64,000 nucleotides of DNA from assembly GCA_037039925.1 (NCBI GenBank), contig JAXRKP010001482.1:32501-96500 (forward strand). Reading direction: 5' to 3'. How positions within the stretch are numbered: position 1 is the first letter of the stretch; every line of letters begins with the position of its first letter. This DNA is from Doris montereyensis. Lineage: Eukaryota; Mollusca; Gastropoda; Nudibranchia; Dorididae. The notes below the pieces were generated by a model. It ran no database searches. It saw only the letters and a list, made by a program, of their open reading frames with translations, and was not told the origin of the DNA. This document shows positions 40,613 through 51,885 of this stretch, piece by piece. A program made the translations under genes and the position numbers.

Positions 40613-41714
40613 CGTTCTGTTGTAAATATTGAAAAAAACAGCCTTAAATCGAAAGTAATCGGCCTCGTTTCACCACCCAAAAAATTCAGGCAAAGGGCAA
40701 CGGACTTAGGGTCAAAAGGAAGTAACTCCAGTAACTCTACAGCGTCGTATTTCATCAACATCGAATGTTTCCATGGCATTATTATATTTACGTCATATGT
40801 CGTATGGCATCCTATCAGTGTACGACATATGTATGATTAACAATCAAAGTGTTAAGCTGGATGGCAGCTTTTGCGTCAATTTTTGAAAAACCTGCCCAAA
40901 TTATTCAAGCGTCAATTTTTGAAAAACCCTGCTTGCAATTATTCAAGCGTTGGAAGATAGTTTCCTCCTTGGGCAAAGTCCACCGCCAATACAAATTCTT
41001 TTGTAGATCACAAGGAAATGAGCCCTTAAAATTGTCAACGTTTTAACAAGAATTTGTCGCATCAAAAAATATCTGTGTTTAATTAAACCGAAAAAAAGGA
41101 CAAATGCAACTAACCTGCATTGGATATGAAAGTGGAAGACAAATCCAGACACTTCACAATTTTACAGTGTATAATTGAGCTACTGGTGATGTGTCTTGCT
41201 ACGTATGGAATGAAATGGAGGGAGGTGTCACCGCCTATATGAGTTTACAACATGCATCGATAATCACCTGAACAGAATGAGAAAGTTTTGAAGAAACAGT
41301 CATCTTCAGCGATGAATGTACAAATCAAAATAGAAATGTTTTCCTCAAGTGGATTTCCCCCTGCGATTAGTGAATAAAACTCTACAATCTTCCAACATGA
41401 ATACCAGACGCGTAGCCACATGCACACATAGATGTCAATGACAGCCACAGCTTGATAGACAGAGCGATATACGACTACATTGAGATCATGAATAATGACA
41501 TCCCTTTTCCAAGACACTGCCAGAAGAAAGACACCAAGGTTCCGACTAAACTGTACTGTGAAAGATGAAGAATTTCATTTTCAAAATTTTAATACTTACA
41601 AGAGTTGAAGAGTACAATTGGAAAGGATGACCGCTAGTATTACGACCACAGTTGCTCCCTCAATATATGAATGATGCTCCTTTCTTTCTTCTTGTTTAAA
41701 TAATTAAAGTAAAC

Positions 41715-41972
41715 TAAAACAAGTCCCAGAGTTGAGCGTTGGGTAATCAGGACCAGAGTCCAGATTTTTGTAGGCACATGGCATGATGTGCTAGTTTATC
41801 ATGGCATTTCATGCCTCCTTTGCTTTCGCCGAGTCTCAATAAATCTACTCACACATTTCGCTGTTGAGTCAACAGAAGAGCAGAAAAAAAATTGCCCAGA
41901 CTGAGTTTCAAACTCAGACCTCCTGTGTGGTAGTCAACTGCTCTATTGACTGAGCTACCGGCACCTCTGTTT
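41715..41972 (-). mobile_element. tRNA-derived SINE, family 3, reverse
   Basis: Read on the minus strand the head is CCGGTAGCTCAGTCAATAGA then GCAGTTGACTACCACAC and GAGTTTGAAACTC, a tRNA-like D-arm and T-arm. The body includes AGTTGAGCGTTGGGTAATCA. It shares layout with 1925-2165. Confidence 0.6.
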
Positions 41973-42586
41973 AAATAAAGCTAAGAGTAAAATTGACTAG
42001 TCTTCATTGACCACATCTATGTGTGGTTATTTATTTCAATTCATCAAGAATTTTAGCTAGCTCCTGCAGCAGTATAGTACTTAATTGTGCCATTTGCATG
42101 TCTTACAATCGTTCAACAATCTGTTCCAATTTGGGGTGTGAGGAGAAAACATTTTGCCAGTTGGGGCAATTAAGGGGATACATTTCAAAATGTGCTTATA
42201 CAGTCATTATCAAAATAAACACTTCACTTGATTTTATAACAATTGCTTTAATAAGCTAGATTTTTTATAAAGTAAATATATACTAGAGAAAAAGTCTATT
42301 CAATTTTTGCACAATTTAATACCATAACAAATGTTCTACACTTATTCAATAATGGTATACGAATTTTGAAAATAAACTTGTCAAAAAATAAATTTTGCAA
42401 AAGGAAATTTAAAGGAAAATACGATTCATCCTATTGTTAACAGATGTGACATCTACAATATTTAATGCAATGCGCCACTTTGCACGTTCATAAAATCCAT
42501 GAACTAACGAAAAATTGTACACAATACAAATAGATGTTAGATCTAGGTTTAGCCTACAGATTTTTTTTAATACCACTATTGCATTC

Positions 42587-42765
42587 AGAAGACAGGATTG
42601 AGAGCTTTAGGTCAGCTTGAATCAGGTCAGAGTGTAGCAGATGTTGCCAGGAATTTTAATCGTGCCAGATGAACTCTTTATGGTACTGTTAAGAAGAAGG
42701 ATGAGGTTTACATCATCGCTGATGGACCTAAGGCAGGACGCCCTCATGTAACAACGTTAACATTT
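42587..42765 (+). pseudogene. Tc1/mariner transposase fragment (N-terminal HTH)
   Basis: Conceptual translation gives ALGQLESGQSVADVARNFN and TVKKKDEVYIIADGPKAG followed by RPHVTT. This is the paired helix-turn-helix and the GRPRVTT-like linker of Tc1-family transposases. A stop and small changes interrupt it, and no catalytic domain or terminal repeats follow. Confidence 0.6.
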
Positions 42766-45425
42766 CATGTGATATTTGGGAACAGATTGATAAAAACTTT
42801 ATTCACAGGTTAACGTCATTGATGTAATGTTGAATCAAATCTGTCAATCAAGTTCAAGGAGACACATAGACGAATTATTGAACTTCAAATAATATGAGCA
42901 AGAAATATTCACATTTTGATCATCCAGATTTCTAAAAAGTTAATAAAAAATTAAATGAGCTCCTGGAGTATCTCCTCTATAAATCCTCTTGCGAAATGCA
43001 TGTTTCCACCTGTCGTTCATATACTTTAGTGTACTGGCTATGTGTTGGAGTATTGATCTGGTTGAAGTGTCAACATTTTCCAATGACGATAAAACTATGG
43101 AATTATGTTTTTTTACATAATGCAGATTAATGCCGCCATGCAATTTTGCGGACTTCAGACACTGGAAAAATTATAATGTTACATTTAAAATGGTTGCTAA
43201 TGCTTTTGTAACAACAAAAAGGAATATATATTTGCAAGCATTATATCAGGATTGTGCCATGTGTGCTGTCAACTGCCACAAACATTAATCCTGTTTTGTT
43301 TTGTTTTTTTTCACTCTGTTAAAATCATTTTATTCCGGCTGCTTTTGCAATTTCATCATGACGGTGACGAAATAATTTTTGAAAGTAACAAAGGCTAACA
43401 GAAGTGGAAGCCCATACATTAGAACCTGCATGTAAAAGCAGTCATTTACCAACAACATCATTTGATTTTTTTATATATACATGTACATTTTAAATATACA
43501 AATACGAACCTTTGAAATTAGTGTCTATAAATTTGAATATTTATAAAGTTTTTTACTTCTACTAAACGTTTTTTACCTTTGTGCATTGAAAAGTTTGAAT
43601 ATTTTGTGTGAAAACTGAATGACTGTGACACGAAGAAAATAAAAGAACTTGTGATTTCTTAACTTAGTCACCTACAACATGAAATAATGTATCATGGCGA
43701 AAATTATTTATAGTAAATAATATAATTGCCAACCTTTTCAAATAGAAAACAGACTCTGACCGCACAAACTAATTCAAATTTGCATGACCCATAATATGCC
43801 AGAAAACGGTGATCATTTAGCTAGAATTAACCCGCTTCAAGGTAAATAACAAAGAGCTTGCTAATTGCTGGCCTTTTTGACAAAGTGTTATGGGAGTTTT
43901 ACAAATTCAGAATGGCTACTCAGACTTTCACAGCGATATCTTTGAATCTTTGTCATAAGCTTAGGGTCCTTTACAAAAAATAATTAGCCAACCCTCATAT
44001 ACATAATTTTTAAAATAAATAGAGACTTACAGACTAAGAGTCAAAACAACTTACTAAATGTTTTTTTCATACTGGTTGGCAGCTATGAAACAATTAAAAT
44101 CTCAATTGCATACAAACAAATGCAATATTTTTTAATTTAATTAAATGACAAATTTTAAAGACCCTTTCCAATTTTTTTTAAAAAGTCAATCAAAGTGCTT
44201 GACGGCATATATTCCACAGGAAATGCAGCATTTTATATTTATAATACCAACCACTGACTTAACAAACAAAAATTTTAAACCAGGATTATTTATAAACTTC
44301 CTTCAGTTAGAAACTCATTCCACGCCCACTGACATAATCTCTCTGTTCCATTTTAAAAATCTAATAAAATGTTCAACAGAAACATTCATGGAATAAATCC
44401 AATCTTCATTACTTTGGATCGAGCCAAAGAGGATAAACAATGACTCATGAGTATTCAATATCACAATAAATTTAACACGGTAACAACAGATAATTACATC
44501 ATGACTAGAGATTTAATATCTCATTGGCGTCATGACATTGCCTTTCCACTATCAGGCAAAATGTGTACAGTTAATGTCTACAGTGAATGTAATGTGAATT
44601 TAAAATAGATGTGCGATACAACTTGGATCTGTAGGAATCAAATTATTCTTCAAGTTTGGAGGACATGATGATTAATTGATTGATTAACATTTACCCTGTT
44701 TACCATACACGGTGATGAAACATAAGTGACAGAGGGAAAGGGAAAGAAGTATGACCTATCAGCAGTACCCACCAAAGTCCATAGGGCATGATGAATTCAG
44801 CGTATTAGTAAAAGTATTTGAGTGCGACTAGTCTTTATACTTAAATATTCAAGACGCTTCATCTGACTTAATGTTCACTGATCACTAATATAAATATTTT
44901 CATCACGTCAAATCAATGTTTTCACATTACTTTATATGGACTTTTCCTTTAAGACATATTTTTTAACACTCACAATAAAACAATCACAAAATTAATCCAA
45001 ATAATCTCCTCCTGACTGTGTGAATGTAAAATCAGGCCACAATATAAAATCAACAAAGACAATTTCCCTTTTATTCAAAAGCTGTCACAAAACCTTTTCT
45101 AACCTGTCTTAGCTCTAGTGAAAAAGACAGGTTGTAGATTTATGAGGAGCTGGAATATAACAGCATTAATGAACCTGGATAAACACAAAAACAACAAATT
45201 GTACTGAAAAGTTAATTATTGCACAGAATGACTCTCATCAAGTTTGTATCATAAACTCAACTTTCAACATTGGATGCATGAATTATGAAATAATACTCCA
45301 AGCTCATCTTTCAATCGGCTAAAAAAAAAGCGATTAAATAAAAGTATTAAAAAAGCAAAATATATTTGTTATATAAACCTGAACAAATATTTTCTGCCTG
45401 CCTTTTTTCCTTCTGGTTTTATCAA

Positions 45426-45535
45426 AATTCCACCACTGTGGTGATCTCAGGGTGAATTAAGAGGAAACAGCAAGATGAAAGATAAAAGGGAAAGAAGGCA
45501 AGAAATAGGACCTACCAGCAGATCCCGCCAACCAC
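45426..45535 (+). repeat. GTGATCTCAGGGTGAATT dispersed repeat copy
   Basis: Best copy of the family: CACCACTGTGGTGATCTCAG followed by GGTGAATTAAGAGGAAACAG and AGGACCTACCAGCAGATCCC. Confidence 0.55.
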
Positions 45536-45904
45536 ACGCTTTCCTTCTGGAAGACGAGACAAAGACTACATTGTTTAACAGGCAAATCTTTTGTTTCTTG
45601 GTCTACACCCATTACTATTATCAATCTAAAAAAAAACCACAGAAATATATCTCCATGCCCAAACCAGAATTTAAACTCTGGTCGTGTAATTTTTTAGGTG
45701 TATGCAAATCTCTACACCAGACGAAACTTAACGGGCAATACACATTAATATGATAAAACAACAATGATTAAAAAATGTGTACGTGAAAGGATGATGTCCC
45801 CCTTCTTTTTTTTGAGTACTGGTTCAAAGTCAAGGTTAGGAGTAAAATACAGATGAGATGTTACAAGACAAAATATATGAATATAAACGTAATTTTGTTT
45901 CTCA
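45536..45904 (-). other. Probable 3'UTR of the MARVEL gene
   Basis: Follows the TAG at 45905. A candidate AATAAA lies on the minus strand near 45071, beyond a dispersed repeat. Confidence 0.3.
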
Positions 45905-46030
45905 CTAAAGATCAATCTCGTCTTCCTCAATGAGTTTCCTCCGTTGATAAAGTCTGTATTGAATCTTCCATTTTCTGTAACTGAGGAATGCACTCAAACC
46001 ATTGAGTACCATGCACACATACCCAAGAAT
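45905..46030 (-). CDS. MARVEL gene exon 4 (TM4 and C-terminus)
   Basis: The acceptor TTCTTCTTTATCCAG joins exon 3 in phase. It reads ILGYVCMVLNGLSAFLSYRK, then WKIQYRLYQRRKLIEEDEID and L, with TAG at 45905-45907. A helix ending in a basic RKWK-type sequence is the usual end of MARVEL proteins. Confidence 0.7.
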   Translation of the reverse strand: MLGYVCMVLNGLSAFLSYRKWKIQYRLYQRRKLIEEDEIDL

Positions 46031-49000
46031 CTGGATAAAGAAGAATAAAATAGTAGGAATACATCACTCTTGCATATATATGTACATTAAATATTTTAAT
46101 ATATTTAATTTTTTTTTTCAAGTGAGGATGTTATGTATTGCAACATAATCTAAGAACACTTTTTTTCAGTTTCAAACACTCCTTAACTAACAGAATAAAA
46201 TTGACAAATTCTACGTCGTCCTTCTGCTTGCACCTCTCCCTCGCTCCCTCCCCCTATCTGTCTGTCTCTCTCTTTGACTCTGTACACTAAGCAAAAACAA
46301 ACTGAAAAGTTGGGTTTTTTTAAATTAAAGCCAAACAAAATAACCCAAAAGATTAAAAAAGAACAACCAGAAAAAAGGCATCAAACACTTACAGACCAAT
46401 AACGACACACTTGGAGACACTTACCACACTAATGACAAGCTGATTTATTGTTTCCTTTGACACATCTGTCCCCATTTTCTCGTAGAAATCAAATGCACTC
46501 GCAACCAATGAAGAGCCCACCAAATAGAAAGCAAAAAAGGAGTATACCACCATATCCTAGAGGGAGTAAATTAGAACAAGAAAGAACATCATTTTCGTGA
46601 AATATTGATACATTGACTAAAAGTTACTTAATTGTTATCTAGAGTGGTGTAACGTCCGTGCAGCTATAACATCAATAGGGCTGGTCAGTTCTGTCTGATG
46701 TGTGTCTTAAAAATTCTCTTTATTTTTTTTTTTAATTCATTTTATGTCAATGAAAATTCTCATTCATTTCAATAAAAATAAATGTTATTTGTTCCATATG
46801 ATGTTACAAATAAGGGAAACTTGGGACATTCCAACTTTTCAACCAATCAAAACATAAAGTTTATACAAATGGGTCATTTTATTACAAGTTGGACAGGCTA
46901 TTTATAGATATCTTCTCAAGTCATAGGATAATTTATTAACACAAATAGGTTCCTTTCTTTACATGATCTCTGCTTCTGGTCCTTAGGTAGCTGTGTTGAT
47001 GTTACACAAGTCTATATAAATATATTCATGATATTATCTGACAAGCTTTTAACATCTCTAATTATAAACGAGTTTTAAACAACAAGAGAATTTATACGTA
47101 AACACTGTATGGAAGATGTGGAATTTGAAGAGTTCAACAACTTACGAAAAACGTCCCTCGAATCCAAAGGCTGTGATCAAAGAGGTAACATGCCCAACAA
47201 GAAAAACACAAGTTGACAACAAGGTGAGGACTAGAACAAACAGCATTATTCGGAAATGCCAACTGAGGGGGTAGACTGAGTAATCCCCTTCATTGGTGCC
47301 AGCACACACCAAAGCGATTAATGTTGCAAGGGTCATTACCTGTAGCATAAGACAAGAATTATTTTTTTTAACTTTTACACAAAATGAATGGGATTAATTA
47401 AACTTCATTGTAACTTGTCAAGAATGTATGCAATGAAACATCATGTTATTATAGATATTGAAGAACTACTATTTAATGTATTATATTATAATTATATTAT
47501 ATATAGTACCGGGTATATTATTTATTTTTATGTATCACTAAATGATTACCCGAATATATTGAAAATGATTGAAAGTTTGGAAGTATCCTTGTTGAAATTG
47601 TCTGATCACAGCAAATGGGTATCTGTTCACTATTATAGCCAAACTTATCACTTCCAAATATTGTGTTAAAACATTACCCCTTTTTGTTGTTTTCTCTCCC
47701 TTCCTTTAACTACATATATGTCAATGAAGTGATAAGGTGATGGTTGATGACGCAGAGGTAAAGGTTTCGATCCCGTGGTGGCCAGGATTTTTTTACCTAT
47801 TCCTTGTATTTGTCTCTGTCTATGTTCCTACGGGGTATGTTCCTAACAGTTAACAGGCTTTAATATTATTCAGTGTCATTTCCTAGGGAATTATAGCTTT
47901 GAACTTGTTCTAATTCTTCTCTGCCCAGCTTAAGGTTTTGTGTCTTAGATTCCCTAGTTACTAGCATTGTTTTTGTTTTATTTGCATTTATTTTCGGTCC
48001 TCTTTTATTTAGTTCCTTATTCAGCATGTTGATATTATATTGAAGGTGATAACATAAGAATAAGAGGGCTCAGAAGGCAACTCTGTATAAGTCTACCTAC
48101 TTCAAATTCTTCAGATAAGTTTCAGCTATTCTTACTGCACATGTTCGTTTTTTTGTAAAGATTTTTAATAGCTTCTATCAAATTTTGTTCTACATTATGC
48201 TCTGTTAAAGAATGCCATAGTTTATCTCTCTTTACAGTGTCAAATGCCTTTTCTAAGTCAATAAAACAGAGGTGTTTATAAATCAGTATTTCTTTCAAGG
48301 AATTTTCCATTGTTTGTCTAATTGTAAATATGTGGTCCTGTACACTTCTTCATAGTTAATCCGTTCCCCTTTTCCAGTCATCTGGCACCTGTTTTGACTT
48401 CCATGTTTGTTAAAATGTTTCATGCAGTAGTTTGCCTGCATCTCTCCCTTGGTTTTTAATAATTTTCTTCTTTACCTATGACTCCTCCTGATGTTTCTGT
48501 ATTGTTGCCTACTCTAACATTTAAATCTCCTAAAACCGTTAGTTCCTGTTAGGGTTTGAGATTGTCTGCAGCTAATTTGTAAATGTTTTCAAAGATATCT
48601 TTTTTTCTTTGCTGGCATCTTCGTTTGGTCCTTTAGCTATTAATAACCTAGAGCTAATAAATTTACAACTTTCTAATAGGTTTTCATATTTTCTATGCAT
48701 TAGGAAGCCAACTCCAGCTCTATCCTTTACATCTACTTCTGAAAAATCTGTGTTCGTTTCTTGGGTCATCTTCTGAAGTTCAGTCCGGGTGTATCATCTT
48801 CGTTGCTCTGAATCAGTTGGTTTTGGGTAAGCAGGTGATTAACCCACTGTACCCTAGGTAGGTAGTGAGGCTGCCACCTTGAAGTCCCTACCAGGCCTTG
48901 GTTTTGATTTTCTGACAAGGTTAACCCCTTTAGCCTTTGGTCAGCCAAGACCAACGTGCAAGGCAGCAGGTTATGATTTTTCGTTCGGGGTTAACTCCCC

Positions 49001-49972
49001 TAGCCTTTGGTCAGCCAAGACCAACCTGCAAGGCAGCAGGAGACTCATGGAGGGTGAGACTGTCTAGTCCGTATAAGTGCAAGCACCTGCCCACTGTCTG
49101 GCCCTCAGACCCAAAATCATGAATAATTATTTGACATATTATGTTCATACTTCACACATTCAAAGGGTATCATGTTGTGACTGACATAGATTATATTTTT
49201 TGTTGCTAAACATTTTGGTTGTCATGCTATCGACGACGATATTGGATTTTATACACTTTTTTCCAATCACTAAATCTCAAGTTGCAATCACCCAACGTTT
49301 ATCAAATTTGAGATACATAGGAAGTAAAAAGACATGTCAAGGTTGAATTTGATTGTATTTTAGATATCTGATCTAGTTATTGAAAAAAAATATTCAAAAA
49401 CATAATTTTACAAAATCTCGAAAAACACCAATTTTTTATACTAAATCGTCAACAACAAAATCCATCAGAACAAAGAAATCCATCATGGGATAAAAAAGGA
49501 GAGAAAAGATATATAAAGAAAATGGAACAATTTTGCACAATAATTATCAAAATAAACTTACAAATTGAAGAAACTGAAGGAATCAAAACACGTGAATAAA
49601 TATCCTGGATCCCAGATAATGATGACTTTGGGTTTCACTTTTTCATCTTTTAACGAACCAGCCCCAATTGGACGTAACAACTCTGTATGTTTGCTCGGAT
49701 GATGGCCCAGCTCCAGGCTGTCTTGGATTTTGTCCATAGGACGAATCACGTTTTTGCTAAGTCGATGAGCGTCAACAGTATTCTTCAAACTATTTCTGTG
49801 CTGTCCACTTTGGGAATTGAATGGGCAATCATCGTTTGATTTTGTGGGTCCGTCATAAAACGGATTTGAAATGCTTGTGCACGAAGAGCTTTGAGATTCA
49901 GATGGAGAGCTGAAGGCGGGACAGTTCCTCACTAATGGCACTTTCTGTATTATCTTGATCATTATCATCCAT
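45905..49972 (-). CDS. MARVEL-domain four-TM protein, MAL/plasmolipin-like (4 exons)
   Basis: MARVEL proteins are four-helix membrane proteins of apical transport and membrane apposition. Exons in order: 49972-49562, 47339-47146, 46556-46425, 46030-45905, about 287 codons, longer than MAL (about 150) because of a roughly 120-residue polar N-terminus. TM1 is split across exons 1/2 (GYLFTCFDSFSFFN then VMTLATLIALV). TM2 is IMLFVLVLTLLSTCVFLVG, TM3 VVYSFFAFYLVGSSLVASA, TM4 LVISVILGYVCMVLNGLSAF. The tail is basic then acidic (YRKWKIQYRLYQRRK … EEDEIDL). The exon 3/4 joint is perfect. Joints 1/2 and 2/3 are each one base out of phase, as if one G had been lost from G|GTAAGT. The family is inferred from helix layout and the TM3/TM4 pattern; a CMTM or MARVELD member is possible. 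Confidence 0.7.
46425..46556 (-). CDS. MARVEL gene exon 3 (TM3)
   Basis: The 132-base exon, phase 0 at both ends, runs from CTCCCTCTAG to GTG|GTAAGT. It reads DMVVYSFFAFYLVGSSLVAS, then AFDFYEKMGTDVSKETINQL and VISV. The small-residue-rich helix followed by a short loop resembles TM3 of MAL2 and plasmolipin. Confidence 0.7.
47146..47339 (-). CDS. MARVEL gene exon 2 (TM1 end and TM2)
   Basis: After TATGCTACAG it reads VMTLATLIALVCAGTNEGDY, SVYPLSWHFRIMLFVLVL, then TLLSTCVFLVGHVTSLITAF and GFEGRF, up to GTAAGT. Two hydrophobic helices flank a short lumenal loop, the MARVEL pattern. Reading phase to exon 3 is one base short. Confidence 0.65.
47733..47880 (+). mobile_element. tRNA-derived SINE, family 4
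   Basis: Head GATGACGCAGAGGTAAAGG with box B-like GGTTTCGATCCCGTGGTGGC, then TTGTATTTGTCTCTGTCTAT. Related copies at 50690-50815 (minus), 57860-57985 (plus), and an opposed pair at 58205-58440. Confidence 0.55.
48122..49060 (-). pseudogene. Internally deleted LINE of the same family, in MARVEL intron 1
   Basis: On the minus strand, reading from 48790: an endonuclease fragment (VDVKDRAGVGFLMHRKYENL, then LESCKFISSRLLIAK), LTVLGDLNVRVGNN (endonuclease GDxN), then after a large internal deletion RSVQDHIFTIRQ and FIDLEKAFDTVKRDKLWHSL from the reverse transcriptase. The RT stretch closely matches the copy at 54.2 kb. It lies in sense orientation inside intron 1 of the MARVEL gene. The upstream part (48890-49050) holds a tandem duplication of about 70 bp. 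Confidence 0.75.
49562..49972 (-). CDS. MARVEL gene exon 1 (polar N-terminus and start of TM1)
   Basis: The best start is ATG at 49972 (TATCATGG), which opens the acidic MDDNDQDNTESAISEELSR but soon meets a stop. The downstream frame (SSPSESQSSSCTSISNPFYD … SLKDEKVKP … WDPGYLFTCFDSFSFFN) is offset by one base, so another indel is likely near 49910. Alternatively translation starts at the ATG at 49968 in the downstream frame. The exon ends AATTT|GTAAGT. Ser- and Asn-rich composition suggests a disordered cytoplasmic region. Confidence 0.55.
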
Positions 49973-50689
49973 GATAACACTTTTTGGGGTCACAGGGTGT
50001 GCCTTGGTGGAGCATTCATGAGTTCATAGTGGCAATCATGTCTTACACTGTATCCCAATGCTTATTTGACTTTGTGGATGATTTCATGCTCAGTGTGACA
50101 AGCAACAACACATTGTGCCCCTGGGTTGGTTTTTAAAAAAAAGAATAAAATTCAAAGATTTATGATAACAATTTAAAAAATAAATGCAAATTTAATGGAA
50201 GAATGTGTAATACGATATCAAAACAGAGTGCATTGAAAGCTTTCAATATCTATATATATATATATAGCTGTACGTTTCAAACTTTGACGCGAAACTCTCA
50301 GGACAATAGGATGTTTTAGGTTCTTAACTCTTGGGTCAAATCAGTATCTTAATAATAATATATTGGAAAAGGATTGTTTTTGCCAGCAATCCACGAAACT
50401 TTTTATTGTTACTAATTTTTTAAATTATAGATTTCTGATCGTTATAATAAAAAGCCTGTGTGACATCAGTATTGAGTGCTAATTTGATTTAATAATCGTA
50501 TTTGATGTCACCTGTAACCGATAAAGTGGTATCTGAGTTGACCACAGTCAAGAAACCCAGCTTTATAATAAAGAGAAACCATAATCCAACATTCTTTATG
50601 GGCATGCTTGTTTACTATAAAACGGTGAGGTAAGAGGCATGTAAACGATGAATGACAAAAAATAATATAGAATCCCTGTAAGCTGTAAG

Positions 50690-50815
50690 AACAAAGACAA
50701 GACAAATACAATATAGAGGAACAAACAGAAAATTGTCATAGGCACCATTAGAGTCGAACCAACAATCATTACATCAGCACCTAGATCGCCTCACTATGAC
50801 AAGATCCGGTCACTT
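50690..50815 (-). mobile_element. tRNA-derived SINE, family 4, reverse
   Basis: Reverse copy containing AGACAAGACAAATACAATAT, GAGGAACAAACAGA and box B complement TTAGAGTCGAACCAACAATC. Confidence 0.5.
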
Positions 50816-50930
50816 TGACGTCTGTTTTCAAAACAGTGCACATTTCAACCTATATGTACAATCCTCTTTACATTAGTAACAATGCCAGAAACTGTCAAAA
50901 GAGTAAGGGGCTGCTGCAAGATCTAGAGAA

Positions 50931-50953
50931 AGTGTGTGTGTGTGTGTGTGTGT

Positions 50954-51045
<92 letters not shown>

Positions 51046-51051
51046 AGAGAC

Positions 51052-51132
<81 letters not shown>

Positions 51133-51267
51133 AGGGAGAGAGAGAGAACTGGGAGGGAGAGAATAGTGTGTGTGAGAAGAGAGAGCTAAGGGAGAAACAG
51201 GGGGAGGGGGTGAGAACTAGATTAGTGTGTCAGGAGACAACTAGCGATAGTGTGTGTGTGTGAGAGG

Positions 51268-51362
<95 letters not shown>

Positions 51363-51464
51363 AGAGGGAGAAAGAGAGAAAGGGAGGGGTGAGAACTAGA
51401 GATAGTGTGTGTGTGAGAAAGAGAGGAGGTAGTAAGGGAGAGATAGGAGATGTGTGTATGTGGG

Positions 51465-51532
<68 letters not shown>

Positions 51533-51618
51533 GAGAGAGAGAAATTAGAAAGAGGAGAGAGAGACAGATAGAGGAGACAGAGGAATTAGAAAGGGAGATA
51601 GTGTGTGTATGGCAAAGA

Positions 51619-51667
<49 letters not shown>

Positions 51668-51789
51668 GAGAGGGGAGACAGACAGAGAAATTAGAAACAG
51701 GAGAGAGACAAAGAGGGAGAGGGGGAGGGAGAGAGGGAGGGGGAGAGGGAGGGAGGGAGGAGAGAAAGAGAAAGGAGAGAGGGAGAGAG

Positions 51790-51870
<81 letters not shown>

Positions 51871-51885
51871 GAGAGAGAGAGAGAT
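50931..51885. repeat. Compound (GA)n/(GT)n array
   Basis: Nearly 950 bases of GA runs separated by repeated spacers such as GAACTAGAGATAGTGTGTGT, so the array itself repeats at about 200-300 bp. Confidence 0.9.

Larger units (their letters stand above)
40613..44689. other. AT-rich noncoding sequence with the Tc1 fragment and one SINE
   Basis: A minus-strand open stretch at 41245-41517 between AG and GT signals (SWKRDVIIHDLNVVVYRSVY) could be an exon but matches no family I know. The rest is featureless. Confidence 0.4.

Noticed and set aside
41880..41972. Possible tRNA gene on the minus strand
   Set aside because: The D- and T-arms are tRNA-like but the anticodon arm and acceptor stem do not pair; it is the head of a SINE.
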